In this document: in pieces, positions 1-11,005 of the stretch
How the letters are laid out: every line of letters begins with the position of its first letter
Numbering within the stretch: the first letter of the stretch is position 1
DNA from: Cervus elaphus
Lineage: Eukaryota; Chordata; Mammalia; Artiodactyla; Cervidae
Direction: 5' to 3'
Assembly (NCBI RefSeq): GCF_910594005.1
Contig: NC_057819.1
Location: forward strand, 129,553,669 to 129,617,668
DNA length: 64,000 bases
The notes under the pieces: model-generated
Told to the model about the DNA's origin: nothing
Databases searched by the model: none
Seen by the model: the letters and a program-made list of their open reading frames with translations, nothing else
Position numbers and translations under genes: made by a program

Positions 1-2499
1 TAGAGAGGGCTGGTGGCAGTGTTAGTGAAGGGACAAAAGCTTCCAGATACACTCAAGGCAGCGAGAGCGACCCCACGGCCCTGCCGATGTCCCTCCTGCT
101 CTGCGTAGCAACGGGCATCAAAGCTCCCGAAGTCTCCTCTGTTCCCTCTGCCGCCGGCCGGCTGTTGGAATAAAGCAGTCTTCCGCTTTCTCTGGGGCTC
201 CTTATCTTCTCAGGATAAGGCGGATGAGCACTCCAGAAAGCGACAGAGCCTCAGGACGCCCGTGGCCCTCCTGGCGCCCGCGTTTCTTGCACAATCTCCT
301 GCATCGTGTTCTTCCAGCTGTTGGATGTTCTGAGCACAACGCCACCCCCGCCCCTGCCCCATTCTGCAAATTCAGCTTCTTCCCGGTGACAGCGTTGGTT
401 GCACCCCCGAGCGAAAGGTCCCTGGCCTACCAGGCGAGACCCCCTCTGCTGGGCTCCAGCTCCGCTCGGAGCCTATCCTGCAGTCTGTCCTCCGTCTCCT
501 CCCCCATCGGGATGCTCAGGCCCTGGGGTCTCCACCTGCAAAACCGGCCCTGGATGTGTCCTAACCCTAGCACACCCCGCCCCGTCCAGCTCCTTCATCA
601 CACCCTCATCCTGGCCCCTGTCCATCTCCGCAACCATAGCCTCGTCCTAGCGCACATCCTCTTTGCCCTGAATTCCTGCTTCCCCTCCTCTCTGCCTGAA
701 AAAGCTTCTGGTATCCAGCCCAAGGCACAACCAAGCTCGAATGCCCTTGCTTGGGGATGGCCTGGGTGGTTAGAAGTGGACATGCTGGAGGGGGTGGGTG
801 GCTGTGGCCGTGGGCGTGGAAGTCTGAGTCCTCCGTGTACCGGGTGAGCTTACAGGCCAGCTGCACAGTGGGAGGCCTGTCCGGCTGCCCCGGAGGAGCT
901 CAGGTCCATCGGGGAGCCGCTGGGCTAGTGACGAGGCGGGGCAGTGCCCTCTGGACAGCCTGTCAGGGAGGATGAGGGAGGGTGTGGTCAGAGTTGATCC
1001 AACCAGGGGCCTGGCCTGGCCTCGCAAGGAGGGCTCCTCGCCCTGCCGTGGAGGAATGCTCTGTGCTCAGTGGGCCAAGAGGAGCAGAATCGGATTCCAG
1101 AGGAGGCGAGGGAGTCAGGGAGAGATGCAAGATGCTGTTGTCTTCCCTTGCTCCGCCAGGAAAGCGGGATGTGGCTTCCGGGGTGGAGGGGGGCAGGGGC
1201 GTCCCGCCCAGGGTGTGCCGTGGGGAGTGGCTGCCTATTTTAGCCACTTCCCCTGAGCTGAGTCACGGGGCTCAGTAGAGCCCCCTCCTGAAGCCCACGG
1301 CACCCTGGGGCACAGGCCCCTTCCGGGTGGCACTCAGCATCGCCCCCCAAACTGGTGCAGGCCACCTGCTTGTTCTTATCCTCAGAGTTTCACCTCTTCA
1401 CCCCCAGCTTGCTCCCTGTTCAGAGCTTAGGCTGACAGTGTCATGAGGGTGCTGTAAGACCAGAGATTTGAAACAGCCTGGTGAGCGGACTCTGACTAGT
1501 CCTGGAGCTGCAGCCGTAGGGCTCCAGGGCTGCAGGGTCCCGTGGGCCCCCCTTGCTGGGCAGGGCACCCAGTGAGTGACTCCACCTAGGCCCCCGCTCT
1601 CAGGACTTGGGGCGTTCTCATGCTGGAGGTCAGAGATGGCTTGGTTTCTCATGAGCCACAAAGCCTCGTCCCCACCCCCAGGCGAGACCACGGGTGGCAG
1701 ATAAGCGCTGGCCAGACCTGCCTGGGCTTCCTGGGGTGCGGGGCTCTGCAGGGGCCTAGGGATCTCCCTGCCGGCGCCTCGAGCCCTGACCTCTAGCTCT
1801 CCCCTTGAGAATGTCCCGGGAGAGGGTGATAGGATGGTGGGGACCCTCCTGTCCTGGAGCCATGATGGCTGGGGCCCCTGGTCCCCGCAGGTGGCCACAG
1901 GGATCCGCACCGTCCTGGCTGAGTCCGGGGCAGCGGGGCCTGCGGTTTCCTTTCCGTTCTAACAAGCACTTGAGCTCAGGGAAACCGCAGCGCCTGACGT
2001 TGCTCCCTGGGCCTGGGGATTCCTGCCATTAGCTTGAGACCCTTACGCAACTCTGGAGGTTCCTGTCACAGATCCCACAACTCTGATCCTTTTCGTTTCC
2101 TCCCCTGTTCCTCCCTCCCTCTTTTTTTTTTCCCCTGCCTGAGCAGGCATACACGCTCTCACTCCAGGACTGGGATTCTCAACCCAGGTGCTCCCCCTGC
2201 CCGCCCCACCCCCTGCCCGCGTGGGACACCTGGCCCGTGTGGAGCGTCTTTACTTGCCCCAGTCACAGCTGGGGAAGGGGTGCTGCTGGCATTGGGCAGG
2301 GAGCGGCCAGGGATGTGGCCAGAGGGCCTACAGGAAGCGGGATGAGCCCCCACCACCAAGGACTCAAAGCTCCAGGTGTCAGCAGGGTCAGCATCGCTCT
2401 TCAGCCAGCAGTCGGGGGAGGGAGTTGGAAATGGTCCCTAATCGGAAGCGCTACCCACCAAAGGCCAGAAAGAGGCCTGGCGTGGAGCAGAGAGAGCCC

Positions 2500-2605
2500 T
2501 GGAGCAGGAGACCGGCTTCCAGCCCAGCTCTGCCCTTTGGCACATAAATCTGGATACGTCCCTTCGCTTCAGTGAGCCTGTTTTCTCATGCAGAAAATGA
2601 AGGAG
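2500..2605 (-). repeat. MIR-like SINE fragment
   Basis: The text resembles the MIR core: a stretch reading like 'ctctgccctttggcac', then a phrase like 'cagtgagcctgttttctcatgcag' broken by old substitutions. Both the strand and the boundaries are approximate. Confidence 0.45.
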
Positions 2606-2949
2606 TTGTGCTGAGAGCCGAGGCTTCTGTGACCAGAGGCAGGAGCTGAGCTGCAGGCAGGTTGAGGACACGGACGCTCACCTTCCATTCTTGCCTCACT
2701 GCCCTGATGGCAGCAGAAGCCTGGGGGGTCCTCCAGTATCCAGAGTGCCTTAGAGACCTGATTTGATTTCTTCGATGCGAATAGTTCTGAAGCTGACACA
2801 CTCCATTCTCCTCTTGGTTAGCCAAAGAGTTTTCCCTAAAGTTGGCCTGAGACCCCATGGCTGCCCCCAAGGGTCACATACGGTGACTCTCTGCTGGAGC
2901 AATGTGGAAGGGATGGCCCTGAGGCCGGTACTTTGCATGTGTGTCTAGT

Positions 2950-3175
2950 GTAGGCAGCAGCAGACTATGGCCCAGATCTGGCCCACCACTTGTGTTTATA
3001 AATAAAGTTTTATTGGGACACAGCCATGCCCGATTGTTTACATACAGCCTACTGCTGCTTTCCTACCACCGCAAAGACAGATTTGAGTAGCTGAGACCAA
3101 GACCATAACTGCCGTAAAGCTGAAAATCTTTGCTGTCTGGACCTTCATGGAAAACACTTGTCGAAACCTGGTTTA
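2950..3175 (+). mobile_element. Ancient hAT-type DNA transposon remnant
   Basis: It contains the widely dispersed mammalian repeat text 'aaataaagttttattgg' followed by 'acacagccatgcccga' and an 'aatctttgctgtctgg' tail. This fits a Tip100/Arthur-like hAT family, though I am not certain of the family name. A second copy of the same family lies near 29,900-30,065. Confidence 0.55.
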
Positions 3176-4855
3176 GCGGCTCCGCGTCTGATAGTTTAGA
3201 GATCAGATCCCAGGGTATAGAGAGGGGTGAGGTTAGGGGTGGAGGAAGTGAATTTTCCTAAGGGTCTGGTGAGGAGGAGGTCATCTCAAGGCCTTTCAGA
3301 GACGTCCTCCCCTGACTCTGCCAGCCCGCCTCCCTGGGGTGGCAGGTGAGCCCCGGTGCCTGGCTCCTGCTGCCTGCCGGCCCCGGAGAACTTTGCTTGC
3401 TGGAGTGACGAGTGCTGAGACTGCCTGGGGGCGGGGGAGCACGTGCTGGCAGGGGAACCATCAGGCTGGGCGTCCACAGCAGGACAAGGAACAAGGAAGG
3501 AGCACGTGGGGGTGGGGAGTGGGAGGGCGTGGAGACGTCAGGCCCGGAGCCCCAGAGCTGTAGGCTGAGGTGACACTGTCCTTGGGCTCGGGAAGGCAGA
3601 AAGGCAGCAGCCCAGAGACTTGGGTGGGAGGTGGCATTTCAACAGGTGTTTGGAGACCGACTGTGCCAAGAACCGCCGGACAGGCTTCAGTGGAGACGGG
3701 CCTGTTGCAACCCTCCGGAAGCTCATGGTCTGGTGGGGAGATGACAGTCCAGCCAGCAGCTGGAGAACGACATAGCCAGTGCCCGCTGGGGCCAGGGACA
3801 TCCATAGTGCTGGGGTTGTGGGACCAGGAGGCCGGGGGGTTCTCACCAGGTTAAAGCAGGTTTCCTGGGAAGAAGTGACATCTCAGCTGAGCCCTGAGGA
3901 TGCTGGGTGAGCCTGCGGACTGGTGTTCCAGCAGGGACCGTGTGTGTCCAGTTCGGAGTCCAGGAGACAGAAACTCAGGGCCAGGGTAGACCGCAGGGGT
4001 CACGGAGAGGCAAGGAGGGAGGCAGGGACCGGGCGCCAGATAGGGGGCTCTGTGCTGGGGAGTCCTGGGTGGGTTCTGTTTTAGCCAGAAGGGAAAGCAG
4101 GAAGGGGAAGCAGGGCCAGGTGGGATGTGGCAGCTAGCCTGGGGCAGCATCAGGAGTGAGGCGTCCTGTGGGGTGTCCTGGGTTGCCCCTGGCAACCTGC
4201 TCTGCTCAGCCCTGGGCTGCTGGGTTTAGCCTTTGGGGCTGGTTTGGCTTCAGTGTGGGACTTCACCTTGGTCCTTGCCGGGAGTCACATGGCTGGTAGT
4301 ACAAGCTTTGAGAGGCTCTCCTAGGGTCCCAGAGGATGTTCTCTGGTTCAGGTTAAACATCCTGGGGGCTGGGGGTGTCTGCAGTTGTCTCGTCCCTACC
4401 GCCCTGTGCGCCCCTAATGATTAAAGAAACGGCATTTCCCAGTCTTGGACTCTGAGAGGCAGGCAGAGGGTGGACCCTTGGCAGAGCTCGGACCCTTGGC
4501 AGAGCTCAGGGCCCCATGGAGGAGGTGCGGCAGGCGGGGTCCTCACTACTGGGACACCCAGCAAGGACCTGAGGGCTGGGGAGCTGGTTCCGTGGATCCC
4601 CGCGGCCCCACCCTCATTCTGATTCAGAGAGTGAGCAGGCCGCCCAGGTCCCTGGAGGTGTCAGCCGCGCCTCCCTGGGGCCTGTCCTGTCCTACCCCTT
4701 CTCTTAGGACAGTGACTCAGGCTGAGGTGTCCACTAACTTCACAGGGATTGAGGTCAGCCAGCTGGAAGAACTTACAGCCTGTCTCCAGACCGGTTGTTT
4801 GCAGGAGTCAAGCCCCTCCCTAGTCTGCCGCCTGCCCGTTGCACCTCCCCCGCTA

Positions 4856-4876
4856 GCTGGCGGCACCCTGGTGGGG
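4856..4876 (+). promoter_or_regulatory. CTCF-like motif
   Basis: The stretch around 'gcaccctggtgggg' resembles the CTCF core (CGCCCCCTGGTGGC-like). It is a motif match by eye only, in probable intron of CDC42EP4. Confidence 0.25.
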
Positions 4877-5195
4877 TGGGGGAGGCAGGGTGTAGGGGAG
4901 ACACGGTCCTTTAGAGGGCAGGGCGGCTCTCTCAAGGGTCAGGGCAGGCGTGTCAGTGGCTACCTGAACTCCAAAGAGCGCTGGCTTAGCCCCAGAGCCT
5001 GTGCAGGAGGGAGCTGGCAGGATTCTGAAATTGATCACTAGCTTATTTCACATTGTCTCACTTGGGTGGGAGAGAGGAGGTGTAAATGGCAGCCCCTGGG
5101 CCGGATGGGCTCTGGTGCTGGGCGGACGGCTGGGTTAACACTTGCCCTGCTGTGATCTTCTTGCAGCCCTGTGATCGCCTCCTCATCGCCCCTTC

Positions 5196-5665
5196 CAGCC
5201 GCCGGACTTCACCTCTGACTGCCGATCCACCTCTGACCCCCCCGATCCACCTCTGAGCCCCCGATCCACCTCCGCCGGACTTCACCTCTGACCCCCGATC
5301 CACCTCCGCCGGACTTCACCTCTGACCCCCGATCCACCTCCGCCGGACTTCACCTCCGACCCCCGATCCACCTCTGCTGGACTTCACCTCTGACCCCCGA
5401 TCCACCTCCACCGGACTTCACCTCTGACCCCCGATCCACCTCTGTCTGACTTCACCTCTGACTCCCGATCCACCTCGGAACCCCTGATCCATCTCCACCG
5501 GACTTCACCTCTGACCCCTCGATCCACCTCTGCCAGACTTCACCTCTGACCCCCGATCCACCTCTGCCGGACTTAAGCTCTGACCCCCACCCACCTCCGC
5601 TGGACTTCACCTCTGGCCCCCGATCCACCTCCGCCGGACTCCACCTGTGACCCCCGATCCGCCTG
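5196..5665 (+). repeat. 34-bp minisatellite before CDC42EP4 coding exon
   Basis: About 13 tandem units of roughly 34 bp. Each unit is built of a 'cccgatccacctccgc' half followed by a 'cggacttcacctctgacc' half, with some truncated or diverged copies. The array ends about 40 bp before the CDC42EP4 coding exon. The plus strand is pyrimidine-rich and the minus strand carries repeated GG/GGG runs. As 34 is not a multiple of three, unit changes would not keep any reading frame, which fits an intronic position. The open frames across it on both strands are by-products of the repetition. Confidence 0.9.
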
Positions 5666-5679
5666 CTGCCTTGGGGGGC

Positions 5680-5700
5680 CCCTCCGTCCTCCACCCCAGC
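5680..5700 (+). other. CDC42EP4: Splice acceptor of CDC42EP4 coding exon
   Basis: A pyrimidine-rich tract (cctccgtcctccacccc) ends in AG at 5698-5699, followed by four bases and the ATG at 5704. This arrangement, with the acceptor a few bases before the start codon, is what I expect for this gene in mammals. The tract is separated from the minisatellite by only about 20-30 bp. Confidence 0.6.
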
Positions 5701-5703
5701 AAG

Positions 5704-6729
5704 ATGCCCATCCTCAAGCAGTTGGTGTCCAGCTCGATGCACTCCAAGCGCCGCTCGCGGGTGGACCTCACGGCCGAGATGATCAGCGCCCCGCTGGGCG
5801 ACTTCCGCCACACTATGCACGTGGGCCGGGCGGGGGACGCCTTCGGGGACACCTCCTTCCTCAACAGCAAGGCCGGGGAGCTGGACGGCGAGTCTGTGGA
5901 CGAGCAGGCCCCGTCCTCCTCGTCCTCCAAGCGCAGCCTCCTGTCCCGCAAGTTCCGGGCCAGCAAGCGGTCCCAGTCGGTGACCCGGGGCGACAGGGAG
6001 CAGCGGGACGTGCTGGGCTCCCTGCGGGACTCAGCCCTCTTCGTCAAGAACGCCATGTCCCTGCCGCAGCTGAATGAGAAGGAGGCCGCGGAGAAGGGCT
6101 CCAGCAAGCTGCCCAAGAGCCTGTCGTCCAGCCCCGTGAAGAAGGCCAGCGCGGAGGGCAGCCTGGAGGAGGCAGCGCCTCGGCGAAACGGGGCCGCCGG
6201 CCCGCACTCCCCAGACCCCCTCCTGGAGGAGCAGGCCTTCGGGGACCTGACGGATCTGCCCGTGGTGCCCAAGGCCAGCTTCGGGCTGAAGCACGCCGAG
6301 TCCATCATGTCCTTCCACATCGACCTGGGGCCCTCCATGCTGGGCGACGTGCTGAGCGTCATGGACAAGGGGGGCGAGTGGGAGCCGGAGGACGGCGGTT
6401 ACCATGGCGACGGGGACCCAGCCGGCAGCCCGGCCCCCGCGCCCAGAGCGGCCGGGCAGGAAGGCGAGGGGGGCCCGGACGCGCCCTCCCGCGCCCTGCA
6501 GGATGAGGGCTGGGCAGCGGCCGCCCCCAGCCCCGGCTCGGCCCGCAGTGCGGGCAGCCACACCACGCGGGACAGCAGCTCGCTGTCCAGCTGCACGTCC
6601 GGCGTCCTGGAGGAGCGGAGCCCCGCCTTCCGGGGGCCGGACCGCGCCGCGGCCACTGTCCCTGCACAGCCGCCCGACCCCGAGTTCTCCTTTATGGACG
6701 AGGAGGAGGAGGACGAGATCCGGGTGTGA
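5704..6729 (+). CDS. CDC42EP4: CDC42 effector protein 4 (Borg4)
   Basis: This encodes a 341-residue member of the Borg/CDC42EP family, which binds GTP-loaded Cdc42 (and TC10-like GTPases) and reorganises actin and septins at the cell cortex. The CRIB motif is intact at residues 27-41 (I27-S-x-P, F34, H36, H39-V-G41). A basic N-terminus, a Ser-rich basic patch (residues about 72-95), the conserved Borg block around 'SIMSFHIDLGPSMLGDVL', and an acidic tail ending DEIRV are all present. The coding region is one uninterrupted exon, as in other mammals. The start at 5704 is chosen because MPILKQLVSSS is the family N-terminus; the upstream in-frame ATG at 5647 lies in the intron. Compared with human (about 356 aa) two linker stretches are shorter. 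Confidence 0.97.
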   Translation: MPILKQLVSSSMHSKRRSRVDLTAEMISAPLGDFRHTMHVGRAGDAFGDTSFLNSKAGELDGESVDEQAPSSSSSKRSLLSRKFRASKRSQSVTRGDREQRDVLGSLRDSALFVKNAMSLPQLNEKEAAEKGSSKLPKSLSSSPVKKASAEGSLEEAAPRRNGAAGPHSPDPLLEEQAFGDLTDLPVVPKASFGLKHAESIMSFHIDLGPSMLGDVLSVMDKGGEWEPEDGGYHGDGDPAGSPAPAPRAAGQEGEGGPDAPSRALQDEGWAAAAPSPGSARSAGSHTTRDSSSLSSCTSGVLEERSPAFRGPDRAAATVPAQPPDPEFSFMDEEEEDEIRV

Positions 6730-8195
6730 GGCGAGCTGGAGGTCGGGGGCTCTGGGCGTGGTCCCCTCCCTGCCCCCAGCCACGCAGAGGCAGCCAAGGC
6801 CTTGACCCTGAGCCTCATGGATGAGGGGCACTGCGGAGCCTGGGGGCCCAGGACGGCTTGCAGCTGGCTTGGGTGCGTGACTGTTGTTTTTTTTTTTTTT
6901 TTGCACACCCTGCCCTGCCCCAGAGCTCCTAGGACGGGCCTGCGTGCTTGCAGCAGGCATCAGCTCTCCCGACCCTAAGACCTCCAGCAGATGCTCACTG
7001 GCAACCCGAGTCCCTGCCACGTGCGGCGATAACAGGGCAGCCGGGGTCGCCAGGACTGAGGACACCTGACTGTGACCGGCAGCGGCCATCAGAATAAATG
7101 CTTGTGCCAGGTCGCCTGCACGAGGAACCCCTCGGAGGCAAAGCCGACCTAACGTGTACACTAAACGCGACCCCTTCCGGGGACGAGAACAGGATGCAGA
7201 ACGGAAGGAAGGCTCCAGGCGGCTTGAATTTTCAATCAAGACGGGCCTTTCAGGATGACACTAAGCTAGGCCGCAGCCCTAGCTCTCTCCCTCTGGGTCT
7301 GTTGGTTCTTGTGTTTAAATCTTTCTAGAGCAATACCTGGAGCGGTGTTGTAGACCCGCCACCCGGGAGGAAGACGAATCCTTTTAGAAAGACCTTTATA
7401 CTAAGTGCTTCCAAACTTTATTTAGAGCTGTATGGGGTGGGAGGGGGTGGTCTGTGTGTGTCTGTCTTTGACCCCCTCCCCCATAGCTATTAACAACTGG
7501 GCAGGCAGCCAGTGTAGAAAATTTCTGGAAAATGATTATTAAAAAGGCTGTCATTCCTACGGGGGCGGGGTATAAAACCTTTCTTTGAATTGGGTTGTTC
7601 CTTCCCCCTCCCCCAACCCGGACTGACTACTTCCCCTTCCTCTCTCAGGCCTCTGTCCAGGAACCCCCTTCCCCACCTCTGAGTCAACAGCCCTGAGAGC
7701 AGAGTGTTGCCAGAGTTAGCAACAAAACAAAACAACAGAGTGCTGAGTTAAATTAGAATCTCAGGCATACAGAGGATACTGTTTTAGTGGAAGTACGCCC
7801 CCTGCCTTATTTGGCACATACTTAGACTAAAAAGTTAGTGTTTTTCATTCTGAAATTCGAATTTCCCTGTGTGCTTGAGTTGAGCTTGGGTGTGAGCTCC
7901 CAGAGTTCAAGCTGACTCACCTCCCCACGTGCCCTTGGAGCCAACGGAGGGCGGGGGCAGAGAAAAGCAGCACGGGATCCAGCCAGGGCGGAGCAGATGC
8001 GCACTCAGACTGTAGCTTAGTTTTTGAATCGGGAGCCCCCTGGTTTCCAGTCCTGCAGCCCCCCGCCCCCCCCACCAGCTGCCCTTGAAACCCACCTAGA
8101 CAGTGGTCAGTTCCAGATTCTAAACTGTATATTTTTTTCCATGAAAATGTTAAAAGAGCAAGGAAACATGAAAATAAAAGGCTCTACGGCATGCC
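6730..8195 (+). other. CDC42EP4: CDC42EP4 3' UTR with two poly(A) signals
   Basis: Downstream of the stop codon there is no further coding sequence. AATAAA hexamers occur at 7093-7098 and at 8173-8178. The second follows an AT-rich, UTR-like segment and would give a UTR of about 1.45 kb, close to the long 3' UTR typical of this gene. The first could serve a shorter isoform. A poly-T run lies at 6886-6902. The end point is inferred. Confidence 0.55.
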
Positions 8196-8399
8196 TGGTC
8201 TCTGCTTTTGGAGTTGGGGTTATTTCAGGATGTGGGGGAGGGTAGATGGGCAGGAGGGTGCAGATGGGGGAACCTGTGGCTGCCTGAGCCCCGCCTCGGG
8301 GACCTGAGGTGGCTTCTCTCTCTGTCTCGGGGGTCTGTCCCTCACGGTTCTCCAGCTTCTGGAAGGACACGGCCTTGTGTGCCCCTCTGCCCAGGCAGG

Positions 8400-8505
8400 C
8401 CCTTGGGGGCTCTGGGATTTGGTGTCCGAGCTGCCACTTACCTGCTGGGGTCCCCGGGCACTTAGTTTGTGCCTCATTCTCCTTGTCTACTAAATGGGAA
8501 TCCTG
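8400..8505 (-). repeat. MIR-like SINE fragment
   Basis: It reads as the MIR core: 'cacttacctgctgggg', 'cattctccttgtctac', 'taaatgggaat'. Boundaries are approximate, and it abuts the Bov-tA at 8515. Confidence 0.5.
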
Positions 8506-8514
8506 CTGCTCTCA

Positions 8515-8717
8515 GGGCTTCCCTGGGGACTCAGACGGTGAAGAATCTGCTTGCAATGCGGAGACCTGGGTTCGATCCCTGGGTCGGGAAGATCCCATGG
8601 AAGAGGGCATGGCAACCCACTTCAGTATTCTGGCCTGGAGAAGCTCCGTGGACAGAGGAGCCCGGCGGGCTACAGTCCATGGGGTCACAAAGAGTTTGAC
8701 ACGACTGAGCAACTAAG
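8515..8717 (+). mobile_element. Bov-tA SINE
   Basis: Full-length ruminant SINE. A tRNA-Glu-like head with B box 'ggttcgatccctgg' is followed by the Bov-A body ('ggcaacccacttcagtat', 'tacagtccatggggtc') and an 'acacgactgagc' end. Confidence 0.95.
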
Positions 8718-8904
8718 CCATGGTGTTTACCACGGTGTTTCTAAACCCAGGGAGGTGCCTGACCCGAGTGGGAGATGTCAGCACCAGGACACACAAGTCG
8801 AGTCAGGAAAGAGGCCACCCCGCCTTTCCTCCCTTTCCCCATCTGACCTGGCAGGTCACCTTACAGAGGTGTGGTCTCCTTCCAGTCTCCTGGCCTGGGA
8901 GGCA

Positions 8905-9010
8905 GACTCTGGTGTCCCCGTTTTATAGAAGAGACGTGCTCCAGAGGCCACGGGGCCACCTTCTCCAAAGTCACCAAGTGGCAGAGTCAACAGGACTGAT
9001 TGGAAACCCT
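8905..9010 (+). repeat. MIR-like SINE fragment
   Basis: It has the MIR signature 'gttttatagaagag' followed by 'aaagtcaccaagtggcagag'. Boundaries are approximate. Confidence 0.55.
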
Positions 9011-9269
9011 TTCCACACTCGTAGGCACCTCGAAGCTTGATGACTTGGGGAAGTGAGGCTGGGGTGGGGCAGCCCCCAGTGGGACCCCGGGAGCCCGGCG
9101 GTCAGCTCCCCCCTCACCCCTTTCCCTCTGCCTGGGTGCATCCCTAGGGTGCAACTGGCAGCCTGGGTGGGGCTGTCTCTGCCCCTCCAATGCCCTCCTC
9201 TCCACCTGGGGGCCTTGGCGTGGCTGAGATCTGAGGTCGGGAAAGCCTGCCCCTGTCCCAGGAGAAATT

Positions 9270-9400
9270 TGGGCACGTACTCATCGTCCTCCTGGGGAGC
9301 AATTAGAAGCGTAATTAAACTGTCGCCAAGTCCCTCTGTCCCTAGACTGGCTCATTAGAGGTAATGAGCGATGTAAAGTTATGAGTAGGTGGGATGGTGG
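9270..9400. promoter_or_regulatory. Homeodomain-site cluster, candidate enhancer
   Basis: Non-repetitive AT-rich island in GC-rich surroundings. Within about 100 bp it carries four TAAT/ATTA homeodomain-type cores ('gcaattagaag', 'cgtaattaaac', 'ctcattagagg', 'gtaatgagc'). It has no coding potential. Regulatory function is inferred from motif density alone. Confidence 0.3.
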
Positions 9401-9754
9401 CCGGGGGGTGGGGGGGACATCCAAGCCCAGCGGGAATGATGGGTCTCCCAGCTCCGGGGGGATTGGAGAGAGGGATGCCCTGTTCAGCAAAGGCTCAGGC
9501 AGGTATGGGGGCCGTGCCTCCCGGACATCGTGTATCCCCCCACCCACTGCACCCGCAGCCACTCAGCCAGATCCCTGAGGGGCTGGGAGCAGCTTCCGAA
9601 GCTGCAGACCTCCTTGACGGTTCAAGACCACCCGGGGGCTTGCACAGGCCCGGCTGGACCCACACTTCGGAAGCATGCTTTCCAACCGGGGGCTCTGTGT
9701 GTCTACCAGACAAGCGTGAGATAACCAGGCAAGACCAGCCCAGCCAGCAGCACG

Positions 9755-9840
9755 GACCTTGGTTTTCTGTGTGGCCTTGTGCCAGTTCTGTTCCCTCTCT
9801 GGGCAGTTTTAGCTTCTCCATCTTTAAAATTTAGGCTCTA
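9755..9840 (-). repeat. MIR-like SINE fragment
   Basis: It reads 'gtgtggccttgtgcc' then 'ctctctgggcagtttt' and 'ctccatctttaaaat', typical of MIR. Confidence 0.5.
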
Positions 9841-10866
9841 GTTCAGTTGTTTTCAACTTTGTTTTAAAAAAACAGAAGTTTTTTTTGTCATGAGGTATTA
9901 TACACAAAGATGAACCAGAGCTTCTCTGGGGCTGGGGGGCAGTTGTTGGGGGGTGTGGGGGGTGGTCCTTTCTCTCCTTTGGTCTCTGAGGTTTGCCTGA
10001 GAAGCCTAGGACCCCCACGGAGCATCTCTCTCCCTGAGTTGCTCTGTAGGGCTCCCTCTACCTCTGGCAGCTCAAAGCAAGAACTGGGAACTCTCTCTGG
10101 ATAATAACTCAGCAATTTTAATTCAGATTGCAGCTAACATTTCCAAAAATTACATGGGACCCCCAAAACCTGCGCCAGGCAGGGCTGCAGTCACGGCTCA
10201 GAGATGCGTTAGGACGAACCCCGTCCTGGTCCAGCCACCACCAAGGTGCTTCCCCTCAGCCTCCCCGATCTGTCGAGGGGCTCTGCTCTTTGCTGGGTGC
10301 ATACGGCTCTGCTGTGATCACGTGAGGGCTGTGTATGTCCTAAGACTGAGGCTGGGCCGCTGGGCTGGAAAGTGGAGGAGGTGGATATGGACCGGGCACC
10401 AGCTCCAAAGCCCTTGCTTGCGACTACTATCCATCCTAACCTGGTGATGTCCACTTTGGAGCCTGGGGTGACCAGGTGGGGCCAGTGACCTACGGGCAGA
10501 GCTGCGCACGAAGGCTGAGCTGACAGCCGGGCTGGTCGGGGTGTGCCCGAGAGGAAGAGGGGTGTGTTTGCAGCCAGGTGAGGGGCTGGCGGTGCCAGGA
10601 CCCTTTCAGCAGCTACTGCCGCTTCACATCGTCCAAAGGGCTCTGCAGGTGGTGCCTCTGCCCTTCCTGGGGTCGCTCGGGGCTGGCCTCTGTCTCCAGC
10701 CGCAGCCTCGCGCCCTCCTCCTGGCTGGGGTCCAGGCTGGCCCCAGAGGGCACCCCTTTGCCTTCATTCTCACACCCCAGCCACCGCCTCCTCTTCACCA
10801 GGGTTGCTCCATGTTCCCAGAAGGTGGACACAAGAAATAGAAAAAGGATACAAGGGGTCAGGACAC

Positions 10867-11005
10867 GGACTTGCCTGGTGGTCCAGCGGCTAAGACTCCT
10901 TGCTCCCCCTGCAGGGGATCTGGGTTCGACCCCTGGTCAGGGAACTAGATCCCCCATGCCACAACTAAAGATTTCGCATGCCAGAGCTAAGACTGAAAAA
11001 GGAAG
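10867..11005 (+). mobile_element. CHR-type tRNA-derived SINE
   Basis: Head 'gacttgcctggtggtcc', B-box-like 'gggttcgacccctggtc', then 'gggaactagatccccc' and an A-rich tail. This is the cetartiodactyl CHR family. Confidence 0.85.

Larger units (their letters stand above)
1..5190. other. Non-coding stretch, probably CDC42EP4 5' intron
   Basis: No coding exon is recognisable on either strand; the open frames here are short, GC-rich and lack splice-flanked conserved peptides. CDC42EP4 begins its coding exon at 5704 after a splice acceptor, and in other mammals its first exon is non-coding and lies many kilobases upstream, so this stretch is best read as intron (inference). It holds a MIR-like fragment near 2500-2605, a hAT-like DNA transposon remnant near 2950-3175, and a CTCF-like motif near 4856. 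Confidence 0.55.

Noticed and set aside
4445..5041. 198-codon open frame (+) in the left stretch
   Set aside because: No familiar peptide or splice context; ends just before the minisatellite; composition matches random GC-rich sequence.
5196..5665. CRISPR-like array
   Set aside because: Units are directly contiguous without unique spacers, in a mammalian intron; a minisatellite.
5452..6368. Minus-strand open frames across the 34-bp minisatellite
   Set aside because: Repeat periodicity keeps frames open; the peptides are repeats of the unit.
6031..7239. 402-codon open frame on the minus strand over CDC42EP4
   Set aside because: Antisense shadow of a GC-rich coding exon; low-complexity composition, no recognisable domain.
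8515..8590. tRNA-like A and B boxes at heads of many SINEs
   Set aside because: They belong to Bov-tA/CHR SINEs, lack a tRNA fold with intact acceptor stem, and are followed by SINE bodies; not tRNA genes.
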